Assembly: GCA_018241025.1 (NCBI GenBank)
Contig: JAFEEQ010000011.1
Coordinates: forward strand, 124,001-188,000
DNA length: 64,000 nucleotides
From: Pseudomonadota bacterium
GTDB taxonomy: Bacteria; Pseudomonadota; Alphaproteobacteria; Micropepsales; Micropepsaceae
Reading direction: 5' to 3'
Position numbers and translations under genes: made by a program
Notes under the pieces: model-generated
Database searches by the model: none
The model's input: only the letters and a program-made list of their open reading frames with translations
Told to the model about the DNA's origin: nothing
In this document: in pieces, positions 8,238 through 16,559 of the stretch
How positions within the stretch are numbered: position 1 is the first letter of the stretch
Layout of the letters: each line of letters begins with the position of its first letter

Positions 8238-9725
8238 CTAAGCCGCAATCTTCAACAGCTTGAACATCTCTGCACGATCTGGCCCCGCTTTCGGCGGATA
8301 GAGCCCGCGCGCCTGTTTCGTGGCTTTCGGCGTCACCCAGGTTGCGAGGATGCGCGCGACGATGGCGGGCCGCTTCAGGAACGCCGTCGGCTCGTCGAGC
8401 ATGTGGAACACACGGCTCATCGCGCGGCCGACTTCGACATTGCCGCGTTGTGCCGGCATCAGCCCGTCTTCGGTGAAGCTCTTGGTCAGCTTCGCGCGCA
8501 GGCTCGGCTGGTAGTCCGGATTGCGTTCGTTGGCGGCCCGCTTTATCGCACCCAGATCGAGTTCGACCATGGAATTGAAATAGGGCCGGATATTCGTCGT
8601 CAGGTCCTGTTCGTATTTCTTCGCGCGCGCCAAAGGGTCGTCCGTCGCGTCGAGCGCGGCGCGCAGCAGATGCGCCTCGACCACGCCGGACGAGCAGCCG
8701 CGGCCATAGAGCGGATTGGTGCGGATCGCGGCGTCGCCGAGCGGGAAGAAGTTCAGCACCTGCGGTTCGCCATCCTTGAGATAGTGACGCCACAGATTGA
8801 CCAGCTCGCCCATGGCGAAGACCTTGCTCACCGGTTCGGCGCGCTCCGGATTCATCCAGCGCGCGGCGCCCGGCATGGCGAGACAGATCGCGTCGAACAC
8901 CTCCGGCTTCATCACCGCCATGCGCAGCTCGGTTTCGATCTCCGGCACCGCCAGCGTCACCGAGAAGTGGCGGTTGTCGGCGATGAAGACGCCGAACTTG
9001 ATGTAGCCGAGATCGGCGCCGCCGGCCGGTCCGCCCGGATCGCGTGGCGGCTCGTCCTGCCCGTCGCGCAGCTTGTAGTGGCGGGTGAAGTAAAGGATTC
9101 CGCAGGGGCTCGACTCTTCGCGCACCGTCACGCCTTCGGCGCGCAGCCAGTCGGGGAAGGAGGTGGCGCGGCCCGAGGCGTCGACCACGACATCGGCGCG
9201 CATTTCTTCGACCGCGCCGTTGCGTTCGACCTTGAGGCCCTCGACGATCACCTTGCCGTTCTCGTGCCGAACGATCGGTCCGCGCACCCCGGCGTCGTTG
9301 ATGAATTCGACGCCCGGCAGCCGCGCCGCGTACCGGCGCAGCACCAACTCGAGCGTCGTGCGACGGCTGAACAGCAGCTTCAGATCGTCGTCGCCCTGCG
9401 CCGGCGCATACTGGCTCATCTGCGGCGGGGTCAGCCCGTCCTCGAAGCCGAACAGCCGTGTGCCTTCGGCCAGCAACTCCTGCATCAGGTCGGGATAGCG
9501 GTCGCGGATCAGCGAGGTCAGGCGGCCGAGGAAGGCATGGCTGTGACGCAGCTGCGTCGCGCCGCGGCGCTCCCATTTGTAGAACGCCTCGTCCGGCGAT
9601 GTCGCCGGCGGCGGCGGATCGCGGTCGAGGATCGTCACGCGGCGGCTGCCGCCACCGAAGGCAAGCGCGGCGCCGAGGCCGGAAATGCCGCTGCCGGCGA
9701 TCAGAACATGCTCGTTCGTACGCAT
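8238..9725 (-). CDS. FAD-dependent oxidoreductase (monooxygenase/epoxidase-like)
   Basis: A 495-residue flavoprotein starting at ATG 9725, whose A is shared with the stop of the preceding DUF423 gene (TGATG). The N-terminal dinucleotide-binding motif AGSGISGLGAA is followed by VTILDRD, and a second FAD contact is visible in FFPLGDAAIRTNPLYGRGC. The family includes squalene-epoxidase-like and aromatic hydroxylase-like enzymes; the substrate is unknown. It belongs to a three-gene unit with the M20 hydrolase and DUF423 genes. Confidence 0.85.
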   Translation of the reverse strand: MRTNEHVLIAGSGISGLGAALAFGGGSRRVTILDRDPPPPATSPDEAFYKWERRGATQLRHSHAFLGRLTSLIRDRYPDLMQELLAEGTRLFGFEDGLTPPQMSQYAPAQGDDDLKLLFSRRTTLELVLRRYAARLPGVEFINDAGVRGPIVRHENGKVIVEGLKVERNGAVEEMRADVVVDASGRATSFPDWLRAEGVTVREESSPCGILYFTRHYKLRDGQDEPPRDPGGPAGGADLGYIKFGVFIADNRHFSVTLAVPEIETELRMAVMKPEVFDAICLAMPGAARWMNPERAEPVSKVFAMGELVNLWRHYLKDGEPQVLNFFPLGDAAIRTNPLYGRGCSSGVVEAHLLRAALDATDDPLARAKKYEQDLTTNIRPYFNSMVELDLGAIKRAANERNPDYQPSLRAKLTKSFTEDGLMPAQRGNVEVGRAMSRVFHMLDEPTAFLKRPAIVARILATWVTPKATKQARGLYPPKAGPDRAEMFKLLKIAA

Positions 9726-10096
9726 CAGATCTTCAACCGTATCGCGGCGAGGACGAGCGCGCCCCAGCCGATGAGAAAACAAAGCCCGCCGAACGGCGTG
9801 ACGATGGCCGCGGCCTTCACGCCCGTGAGCGCAAGGAAATAGAGCGAGCCCGAGAAGAGCAATATACCCAGTAAGAAAAACAATGACGCAACAGTCGCGG
9901 CACCTGCCGCTGCGTCACGTATGGTGAAGGCCGCCAGGCCGAGCGCCAGCGCATGATACATGTGATAGCGCGCGCCGGTCTCGAAGATCTGCAGCGCATG
10001 CGCATCGAGCCGCCCTTGCAGGCCATGCGCACCGAAGGCCCCGGCCGCTACGGCAAGAAAGCCATTCACCGCAGCGACGAGCAGCCAGACGCTCAT
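9725..10096 (-). CDS. DUF423 small membrane protein
   Basis: A 123-residue inner-membrane protein with about four hydrophobic helices and the family signature AAGAFGAHGL near residue 17, followed by ETGARYHMYHALAL. DUF423 function is unknown. The start ATG 10096 overlaps the M20 stop (ATGA), and its stop overlaps the next start, so it sits tightly inside a translationally coupled trio. Confidence 0.93.
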   Translation of the reverse strand: MSVWLLVAAVNGFLAVAAGAFGAHGLQGRLDAHALQIFETGARYHMYHALALGLAAFTIRDAAAGAATVASLFFLLGILLFSGSLYFLALTGVKAAAIVTPFGGLCFLIGWGALVLAAIRLKI

Positions 10097-11343
10097 GCGC
10101 AGCAGCCATGGCCATGCGCGTGCATCGGCTCGCGCGACTTCTCGATGGCAAGGCGTGACAGCTCCGCCGTCGCCGCAAAGTCGGCTTTCGTTGCCGCCAG
10201 CTTCTTTGCGTCGAACATCAGGTCGAGCGCCGTCATTGCCATCGACTTGGCACCGTCGATCGCCGCCTGATCGCCCGCCGGTGATGCTGCGAAACGTGTG
10301 AACTCCGGATTGTGGATCACCACGCCGCCGGCGGCGATGCCGAGCATCGGGTGGATCGACGGTACGCGATGGCTGACATTGCCCATGTCGGTCGAGCCGG
10401 CATAGCCCGGCGGCAGGTCCTTCACCGAAAGGAATTCGCGCCCGAGCACGACGGCGTTCGACTCGTACATCTCCGCCATCGGCCAGTTGGTCTTGAGATC
10501 GAGATAGTCGGTGTCGCCCCAATGCGCCTCGAGCTTGCAGCCGGTGGCCAGCGCGCCCGCCTCGAAGCATTTCTGCACGCGGGCCTTCAGCGGTGCGAGC
10601 TCGTTGGCGTCGGCGGCGCGGACATAGAAGCGGCACGCCGCGCGCTCGGGCACGATGTTCGGTGCAAGGCCGCCCTCGGTGATGATGCCGTGGATGCGGT
10701 CGGTGTTGCGGATGTGCTGGCGCAGCTGCGCGATAGCCTGATAGGCCGTCACCACCGCGTCGAGCGCGTTCAGCCCGCGATAGGGCATCGCCGAAGCATG
10801 GGCCGAGCGGCCGTGGTAGATCGCCTCGACCTCGGCGATGGCGATGCACGGCATCGTCACCAGATTCTCGTTCGAGGGATGGATCATCATCGCGGCATCG
10901 ACGCCGTCGAACGCGCCCTCGCGCGCCATGATCTCCTTGCCGCCATAGCGCTCTTCCGCCGGCGTGCCGAGATAGCGCACGCGCCCGGGCAACCGCCCAT
11001 TCAGCTTCGCAAGCGCCATCGCCGCGCCATAACCGGCGGTCGCGATGATGTTGTGGCCGCAGGCATGACCGATGCCGGGCAGGGCATCGTATTCGGACAG
11101 GATGGCGATGTTTGCCCCGCCCGCTTTTCCGAACTCGGCGGCGTATCCGGTCTTGAGCCCGAAGGCCTCGCGCTGGACCTTGATGCCGTGGCTTTCTACC
11201 GCCCCGGTCAGCCGCTCCGCCGCCTTGAATTCCTCCAGCGCCAGCTCCGGCTCGGCATGGATCGCATGGCTGAGTCCAAGGATGTCCGCGCGCATCGCAT
11301 CGACTGCCGCACAGACGTCTTTCTTCAATTGTTCCAACGACAT
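10093..11343 (-). CDS. M20-family metal-dependent amidohydrolase (AbgB-like)
   Basis: A 416-residue M20 peptidase-family enzyme of the p-aminobenzoyl-glutamate hydrolase/ACY1L2-like group. Seen: HAIHAEPELALEE, the metal ligand motifs SEYDALPGIGHACGHN and GTPAEERYGG, and a dimerisation insert beginning GRSAHASAMPY. It should hydrolyse an amide or N-acyl bond in the cytoplasm. The C-terminus ends in HAHGHGCCA, an unusual His/Cys-rich tail outside the fold. It is the first gene of the minus-strand trio and is divergent from the hydrolase at 11421. Confidence 0.9.
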   Translation of the reverse strand: MSLEQLKKDVCAAVDAMRADILGLSHAIHAEPELALEEFKAAERLTGAVESHGIKVQREAFGLKTGYAAEFGKAGGANIAILSEYDALPGIGHACGHNIIATAGYGAAMALAKLNGRLPGRVRYLGTPAEERYGGKEIMAREGAFDGVDAAMMIHPSNENLVTMPCIAIAEVEAIYHGRSAHASAMPYRGLNALDAVVTAYQAIAQLRQHIRNTDRIHGIITEGGLAPNIVPERAACRFYVRAADANELAPLKARVQKCFEAGALATGCKLEAHWGDTDYLDLKTNWPMAEMYESNAVVLGREFLSVKDLPPGYAGSTDMGNVSHRVPSIHPMLGIAAGGVVIHNPEFTRFAASPAGDQAAIDGAKSMAMTALDLMFDAKKLAATKADFAATAELSRLAIEKSREPMHAHGHGCCA

Positions 11344-11420
11344 AGGGCGAACCTTCCGGGCCTCCCCGGCATCATAGACAGTCGCAGGCGGCTTTGCGAA
11401 GGTCGGCCGGAGAGGAATCG

Positions 11421-12218
11421 ATGACCCAGTTCGCCAAAGCCTTCGACGGTGTCCGTCTCGCCTACGAGATTGTCGGCGCGGGCGACGAGACCGTCATGCT
11501 GGTCCATGGCTTCGGCTCGTCCCGCTTCCAGAACTGGCGCGACACCGGCTGGTACGACACGCTGACCGGCGCCGGCTATCGCGTCGTCGCGATGGACTGC
11601 CGCGGCCATGGCGAGAGCGACAAGCCGCACACCACGCCCGGTTACGGCCATGACGAGATGGCGAACGACGTGCTCGCCGTGCTCAGCGATGCGGGCATCG
11701 GCACCGCGCACCTCATGGGTTACTCGATGGGCGGGTTCATCGCGATCCATGTGCTGATGAAGCACCCGGAGCGCGTCCGCTCGCTGTCGATCGGCGGCGT
11801 CGGTGCGAGCTATCTCGATTCTCCCGCGAATTCGCGCGACCGCGTCGCCGATCCGAAGGTGCGGGCTGAGATCGCCGATGCCATGCTCGCGGAGGATCCG
11901 GCGACGGTCGCCAATGCCACCGCGCGCGCCTTCCGCATCTTCGCAGGACAGCCGGGCAAGGACCGCCTTGCGCTCGCCGCCTGCATGCGCGCGCCGACAA
12001 AGAACCTTCCACGCGAAGTGCTTGCTGGCTCGACACGCCGCGTGCTGGTGGTCTGCGGCGAGAACGATGATCTGACCGGCGGGCCAGGCCCGCTCGCCGC
12101 GGCCTTTGCCGACGGTTGTGCGGTCACCGTGCCCCGCCGAGATCACATGACCGCCGTCGGCGATAAGATCTACAAGCAAGCCGTCCTCGAATTCCTGCGT
12201 GGCAAGCTGGCATCATGA
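11421..12218 (+). CDS. alpha/beta hydrolase
   Basis: A 265-residue hydrolase; ATG 11421 is preceded by an AGAGGA ribosome-binding site. Visible are VHGFGSSRFQNW (oxyanion), DCRGHGESDKP, the nucleophile elbow GYSMGG with serine, the CGENDD aspartate loop and a late histidine in PRRDHMTAV. No substrate can be deduced. It is divergent from the M20 gene with a 77-nt spacer. Confidence 0.88.
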   Translation: MTQFAKAFDGVRLAYEIVGAGDETVMLVHGFGSSRFQNWRDTGWYDTLTGAGYRVVAMDCRGHGESDKPHTTPGYGHDEMANDVLAVLSDAGIGTAHLMGYSMGGFIAIHVLMKHPERVRSLSIGGVGASYLDSPANSRDRVADPKVRAEIADAMLAEDPATVANATARAFRIFAGQPGKDRLALAACMRAPTKNLPREVLAGSTRRVLVVCGENDDLTGGPGPLAAAFADGCAVTVPRRDHMTAVGDKIYKQAVLEFLRGKLAS

Positions 12219-12289
12219 CGGCTTGTTGATTTGCCATTTCTACGAGTCGGCTGGACTCTAACGGGGTGCGGGACCACGGGGAGACAGTA

Positions 12290-13345
12290 ATGAAACGGCC
12301 CATTTTCCGGAACGTCGCCCTTCTGGCGGCTGTTGGCGCACTGTGTTCTCCCGCCGGTCCGGCCTTTGCCGACTGCAAGGGCCTCTCCATTCTCGCTTCG
12401 GTCGATCTGGCGAAGACCACAGACATCCGCCCCTTCGTTTCCGTGACGTTTGGCGACAGGCAGAAGCTCATGCTTGTCGATACCGGCGGCTCGAGGACGG
12501 AAATGACGTCGCAATTGGCCGACCAGTTACATCTGAAGCGTGGCAAGCGTTTCTTCCGGCTGTCCGAATTCGGCGGTCGTGCCTCAAAAGACATTGTGCA
12601 TGTCGATCTCAATCCCGAAGTCTATGACCTTGCCGGAAGAGTATCGAACGAGGTCGTCAGCACCGGGATGGCTTTGGGCGGTCTTTCGGCCAGCAGCATG
12701 TCATTCTACGTCATGCCGGGAGACGAACAGTTCACTGCCGAACCGGATGCCGGAGGGCTCGTTGCAGCCGACGTCCTCAGCAATTACGACGTCGAGATCG
12801 ATTTCGGTGGCCGCAAGCTCAATCTGTTGTCGCAGGATCACTGCGAGGGCCAGGTCGTTTATTGGAAGAACGACGGCATCGCCATAATCCCGTTTCACAA
12901 GATGCGCTCCGGGCGTATCGAATTCACCGTCACTCTGGACGGCAAGGAGGTCGTCGCCGACCTCGATACCGGCGCTGAGAGCACAATGCTGACTCGTGGT
13001 GCGGCCGAAACTAGTTTCGGCGTGCACGTCGCTGACGCCGATACGCCGCCGATCGGAACTCTTCCGGGAAACGAGCACGCCGTTGTCTACAAGCATCAGT
13101 TCAAGACACTGGATATCGGTGGCGTTGCGATCTCCAACCCAGGGATCGTCATCATTCCCGATCTTACGCGCGCGGTGCGGGAGAAGGAGGCCGCGCCACC
13201 GCTTGGCTCTCGTCTGTCGGATGCACGAGTCGATGAAACCGACCAGGCGATACGGATTGGCATGGACATCCTCCAGCACCTGCACATCTACATCGCCTAT
13301 GGCGAGCAGAAACTCTACATCACGGCGGCCGGGCCGCACGCCTGA
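12290..13345 (+). CDS. exported protein with two retropepsin-like aspartyl protease domains
   Basis: A 351-residue protein. GGGGAGA precedes ATG 12290. Residues 1-27 form a signal peptide (cleavage after AFA). Two copies of the aspartyl protease active-site motif are seen: LMLVDTGGSRTEM (Asp 64) and VADLDTGAESTML (Asp 226), each at the start of a half of similar layout. A retropepsin normally needs two such lobes, so this may be an intramolecular dimer like pepsin, or two independent subunits. Periplasmic or secreted location is inferred. No partner gene is evident. Confidence 0.8.
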   Translation: MKRPIFRNVALLAAVGALCSPAGPAFADCKGLSILASVDLAKTTDIRPFVSVTFGDRQKLMLVDTGGSRTEMTSQLADQLHLKRGKRFFRLSEFGGRASKDIVHVDLNPEVYDLAGRVSNEVVSTGMALGGLSASSMSFYVMPGDEQFTAEPDAGGLVAADVLSNYDVEIDFGGRKLNLLSQDHCEGQVVYWKNDGIAIIPFHKMRSGRIEFTVTLDGKEVVADLDTGAESTMLTRGAAETSFGVHVADADTPPIGTLPGNEHAVVYKHQFKTLDIGGVAISNPGIVIIPDLTRAVREKEAAPPLGSRLSDARVDETDQAIRIGMDILQHLHIYIAYGEQKLYITAAGPHA

Positions 13346-13410
13346 CAGGCGGGTGACAGGGGCGCGGCGGCTGGAGTAGAAGGCGGCTGCAATTCCGTGG
13401 TCGCCCGCAG

Positions 13411-14631
13411 ATGTCCGTCAGTCCCGAAGAGAAATCCGCCAAGCCCTCGTCCAAGCTCGATCGCAATCCGTTCGACTGGGCCGATCCGCTGCTGCTCGAT
13501 CAGGAGCTGAGCGCCGAAGAGCGCATGGTGCGCGACAGCGCGCGCGAGTACTGCCAGGACAAGCTCCTCAGCCGTGTGAAGCTCGGCTTCCGGAACGAGA
13601 CCTTCGACCGCGCGATCATGACCGAGATGGGCGAACTCGGCCTCTTGGGCTCGACGCTGCCGGAGGAATATGGCTGCGCCGGTCTCAATTATGTTTGCTA
13701 TGGTCTCGTCGCCCGCGAGGTGGAGCGCGTGGATTCCGGCTATCGCTCGGCGATGAGCGTGCAGTCCTCGCTCGTCATGCATCCGATCTACGCCTATGGC
13801 TCGGAAGAGACGCGGCGCAAATACCTGCCGAAACTCGCCAGCGGCGAGTTCGTCGGCTGTTTCGGCCTGACCGAGCCCGATCACGGCTCCGATCCCGGCG
13901 GCATGAAGACCCGCGCGGTGAAGGAGGCGAACGGCTATCGCCTCAACGGCGCCAAGATGTGGATCACCAATTCGCCGATCGCCGATGTCGCGGTGGTCTG
14001 GGCCAAACTCGACGACACGATCCGGGGTTTCGTGGTCGAGCGCGGCATGAAAGGTTTCTCGACGCCCAAGATCGAGGGCAAGTTCTCGCTGCGCGCCAGC
14101 GTCACCGGTGAGATCGTGCTCGAAGACGTGCTGGTGCCGGAAGCAAACCTGCTGCCCAATGCCAAAGGCCTCGGCGGCCCCTTCGGCTGCCTCAACCGCG
14201 CGCGTTACGGCATCGCCTGGGGCGCGATGGGCGCGGCGGAATTCTGCTGGCATGCCGCGCGGAAATACACGCTCGACCGCAAGCAGTTCGGCCGGCCGCT
14301 CGCCGCCACGCAGCTCATCCAGAAGAAACTCGCCGACATGCAGACCGAGATCACGCTCGGCCTCGCCGGCGCGCTCCGTCTCGGCCGCCTGATCGACTCG
14401 GGCGACGCGGCCGCACCGGCGATCTCACTGATGAAGCGCAACAATTGCGGCAAGGCCCTCGCCATCGCCCGCGAAGCCCGCGACATGCATGGCGGCAACG
14501 GCGTCAGCGACGAGTACGGCGTGATCCGCCATGTCCTCAATCTGGAAGCCGTGAACACCTACGAAGGCACGCACGATGTCCATGCGCTGATCCTTGGGCG
14601 TGCCCAGACGGGAATCCAGGCGTTTAGCTAG
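13411..14631 (+). CDS. gcdH: glutaryl-CoA dehydrogenase
   Basis: A 406-residue acyl-CoA dehydrogenase. It matches glutaryl-CoA dehydrogenase in length, in the substrate-side motif [13 protein letters not shown], in [12 protein letters not shown], and in the C-terminal [15 protein letters not shown] with the catalytic base Glu 385, followed by [10 protein letters not shown]. It oxidises and decarboxylates glutaryl-CoA to crotonyl-CoA in lysine, tryptophan and dicarboxylate breakdown, passing electrons to ETF. No clear Shine-Dalgarno precedes the ATG. A hairpin 10 nt after the stop probably ends the transcript. Confidence 0.92.
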   Translation: MSVSPEEKSAKPSSKLDRNPFDWADPLLLDQELSAEERMVRDSAREYCQDKLLSRVKLGFRNETFDRAIMTEMGELGLLGSTLPEEYGCAGLNYVCYGLVAREVERVDSGYRSAMSVQSSLVMHPIYAYGSEETRRKYLPKLASGEFVGCFGLTEPDHGSDPGGMKTRAVKEANGYRLNGAKMWITNSPIADVAVVWAKLDDTIRGFVVERGMKGFSTPKIEGKFSLRASVTGEIVLEDVLVPEANLLPNAKGLGGPFGCLNRARYGIAWGAMGAAEFCWHAARKYTLDRKQFGRPLAATQLIQKKLADMQTEITLGLAGALRLGRLIDSGDAAAPAISLMKRNNCGKALAIAREARDMHGGNGVSDEYGVIRHVLNLEAVNTYEGTHDVHALILGRAQTGIQAFS

Positions 14632-14640
14632 GAAGTTTCA

Positions 14641-14660
14641 CCTCCCCCATCGTGGGGAGG
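14641..14660. terminator. hairpin between convergent genes
   Basis: CCTCCCC and GGGGAGG arms enclose a short loop, between the gcdH stop (14631) and the end of the convergent ferritin-like gene (14670). No long T-run follows on the plus strand. The arms resemble the outer arms of the palindromic element at 17535-17660, so this may be a repeat fragment used as a bidirectional terminator. Confidence 0.5.
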
Positions 14661-14669
14661 TAATAGGCG

Positions 14670-14987
14670 CTACTTCTTCCCGCCGTGTTCCGCCTCTTCC
14701 TCGACCTTCAGGATATCCTTGTCGGTGAAGAGATATTCCTTCAGCTCCTTGGCGAAATGCGGGTTGTTGCGGCGCAGCCATTCCAGGATCATCGCCGCGT
14801 GCTCGATTTCCTCGCGCATGTTGTGCAGCAGGATTTCCTTGAGCTTGGAATCGTCGCAATCGTCCGCGCGCTGGCGATACCAGTCGGCCGCCTCCAGCTC
14901 CTCCATCAGCGACACGATGGCCTGATGCATGGCGAGCGTCTCCTTGCTGAGGCGTTCGCGGGGGGCGTGGAGGGATTCGGATGACAT
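14670..14987 (-). CDS. encapsulated-ferritin-type (EncFtn) protein without visible cargo tag
   Basis: A 105-residue ferritin-like protein (ATG 14987). It closely follows the encapsulated ferritin family: AIVSLMEELEAADWYRQR and MREEIEHAAMILEWLRR. By comparison with the Rhodospirillum rubrum protein as I remember it, the ferroxidase ligands correspond to Glu 30, Glu 60 and His 63, with Tyr 37, Glu 29, Glu 32 and Trp 36 also kept. The family oxidises and stores Fe(II) inside an encapsulin shell. Here the C-terminus stops at EEEAEHGGKK with no recognisable encapsulin-targeting peptide, and no encapsulin gene is in the window. Confidence 0.82.
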   Translation of the reverse strand: MSSESLHAPRERLSKETLAMHQAIVSLMEELEAADWYRQRADDCDDSKLKEILLHNMREEIEHAAMILEWLRRNNPHFAKELKEYLFTDKDILKVEEEAEHGGKK

Positions 14988-15068
14988 CGCAGGGAACCTT
15001 CGCGTTGGATCGGCAGGCTCTGCTATATCGCAGCTGGACGCGATTTTGAACGCAGCAGGCAAACCGTC

Positions 15069-16184
15069 ATGAAACTCGAAGGTCTCCGGGTCCTCGACCT
15101 CTCACAATTCCTGCCCGGCCCGCATCTGACCATGACCCTCGCCGATCACGGCGCCGACGTGATCATGGTCGAGCCGAAGAACGGGACCGGCGAGCCGGTG
15201 CGCGCCATGGGAACCCGTGACGCCGAAGGCACCGCCGTCTGGTTCCGCAACATCGCGCGCGGCAAGCGTTCCATCGCGCTCGACTTGAAGAACATCTCGG
15301 ATCGCGAGACCTTCCTGAAGCTCGCGGACGACGCCGACGTGATCGTCGAAGCCTTCCGTCCCAGCGTCGTGAAGCGTCTCGGCATCGACTACGCGACGGT
15401 CGCCGTGCGCAATCCGCGCATCGTCTATTGTTCGATCAGTGCCTTCGGCCAGACCGGTCCCTGGGTCCAGAAGCCGAGCCATGATCTGGGCGTGCAGGCG
15501 CTTGCCGGCACGCTCGATCTCTCGCGCAGCTTCGCCGACGGCAAGCCGAACATGCCCAACCTCGTTGCCGCCGACATGGCCTCGTCGCTGACCGCGCTGT
15601 CGGCGATCCTGATGGCGCTGCTGCGCCGTGCGACCACCGGCAAGGGCGATTATATCGACATCGCGATGTACGATGCGCTCATCGCCTGGACGCCCAACAT
15701 CACCGGAAGCGTCTTCGGCGAGGACAAGGCGCCCGATCCGCCGCGCATGCGCAATTACGGCGGACAGGCGATGAACCGCATCTACGAAACGAAAGACGGC
15801 GGCTTCATCGTCCTTGCGGGCAATGAGAAGAAGTTCTGCGAGAACCTTCTCGGCGCGCTCGGCCGGCCCGACCTCGTTGCGCTCGCGGCCGGCGAGCCGG
15901 GCGATACGCAGGCGGCGCTGATCGAGTTCTTCGCGAGTATGTTCAGGACGAAGACCCGCGCCGAGTGGGAAGCGTTCCTCGCGCCCATCGATCTCTGCTG
16001 GGCGCCGGTGCGCACCTTGAAGGACGGCTTCGGCGATGCGAATGCGCAGGCGCGCGGCATTCTCCTGCGCGACGCGCAAGGCCATCCGCATATCGGTCCC
16101 GCGATCAAGTTCGCGCAGGAACCGGCGCAGCCACGTTTCGATCTTCCCGATTATGCCCCGGACGGGTCTGCTGCGTGGCGCTGA
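15069..16184 (+). CDS. class III CoA-transferase (CaiB/BaiF family)
   Basis: A 371-residue CoA-transferase. The N-terminus LEGLRVLDLSQFLPGPHLT, the GADVIMVEPKNGTGEPVR block and NLVAADMASSLTAL with the likely catalytic aspartate are typical. It moves CoA between acids; the acid pair cannot be told (formyl, carnitine, succinyl and bile-acid members exist). It is divergent from the ferritin-like gene, with an 81-nt spacer, and ends just before a strong terminator. Confidence 0.9.
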   Translation: MKLEGLRVLDLSQFLPGPHLTMTLADHGADVIMVEPKNGTGEPVRAMGTRDAEGTAVWFRNIARGKRSIALDLKNISDRETFLKLADDADVIVEAFRPSVVKRLGIDYATVAVRNPRIVYCSISAFGQTGPWVQKPSHDLGVQALAGTLDLSRSFADGKPNMPNLVAADMASSLTALSAILMALLRRATTGKGDYIDIAMYDALIAWTPNITGSVFGEDKAPDPPRMRNYGGQAMNRIYETKDGGFIVLAGNEKKFCENLLGALGRPDLVALAAGEPGDTQAALIEFFASMFRTKTRAEWEAFLAPIDLCWAPVRTLKDGFGDANAQARGILLRDAQGHPHIGPAIKFAQEPAQPRFDLPDYAPDGSAAWR

Positions 16185-16543
16185 TCCCAAGCAAAGAACC
16201 CCGGCGCTCATCGCACCGGGGTTCTTCTTGGGGGGTGATTACACTTTGGGAAGTCTGGCCCCTTAAGAAAGGGCCCTAAATGCGAGCAAGGCTCGCTCTC
16301 TCAGGTTGAATTTTGGGTGGCAACCGGCCTTTCGCCTCAGCCGGTTGTGGCTCCGCCGTGGCGGAGCCCCGGACTATTACCCGGTGGAGTATCTTCCATG
16401 CGGAATCTCCCTGTTGCCGGTTTCTCCATGACGCTCGCGGAAACCGCCGTTTCGTTGCGGCCCTTGGCCGACGCCGCGTCCGCGCTGCAGCCAGCGAGAA
16501 TGCTCCGCCCGCAGGACGAACGAGTCAATACGTATAGGGGCAC
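16185..16543. other. 359-nt gap: terminator, then a hairpin-dense stretch
   Basis: No recognisable gene in this gap. After the terminator come four compact stems: 16257-16275 (GGCCC type), 16282-16296 (GCGAGC/GCTCGC, 3-nt loop), 16321-16347 (CAACCGGC/GCCGGTTG) and 16349-16368 (GGCTCCGCC/GGCGGAGCC, 2-nt loop). This density suggests a structured RNA or leader, but I could not assign it to a known RNA family. A short ORF follows (next entry). Confidence 0.5.
16194..16229 (+). terminator. rho-independent terminator of the CoA-transferase gene
   Basis: AAGAACCCCGG and CCGGGGTTCTT form a long stem around a loop of about 10 nt, starting 10 nt after the stop codon and followed by a short T-rich stretch. 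Confidence 0.85.
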
Positions 16544-16559
16544 TCAGACGCTGCGTTGA
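16398..16559 (+). CDS. possible 53-codon small ORF after the hairpin region
   Basis: ATG 16398 follows GGTGGAG (16382-16388) at 9 nt, a reasonable ribosome-binding site, and directly follows the stacked hairpins. The product begins MRNLPVAGFSMTLAETAVS and has no recognisable domain, membrane segment or cysteine. Its last 16 nt overlap the convergent SDR gene. It may be chance; the only support is the ribosome-binding site and the structured sequence ahead of it. Confidence 0.25.
   Translation: MRNLPVAGFSMTLAETAVSLRPLADAASALQPARMLRPQDERVNTYRGTQTLR

Noticed and set aside
7081-9842. Several long plus-strand frames (360-480 codons) between 7 and 10 kb
   Set aside because: Shadows of the minus-strand hydrolase and FAD oxidoreductase genes, with no recognisable domains.
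16313-16537. Alternative 74-codon ORF in the hairpin-rich gap
   Set aside because: It reads straight through the perfect stems, has no ribosome-binding site and no recognisable features; the 16398 start is the only one with support.
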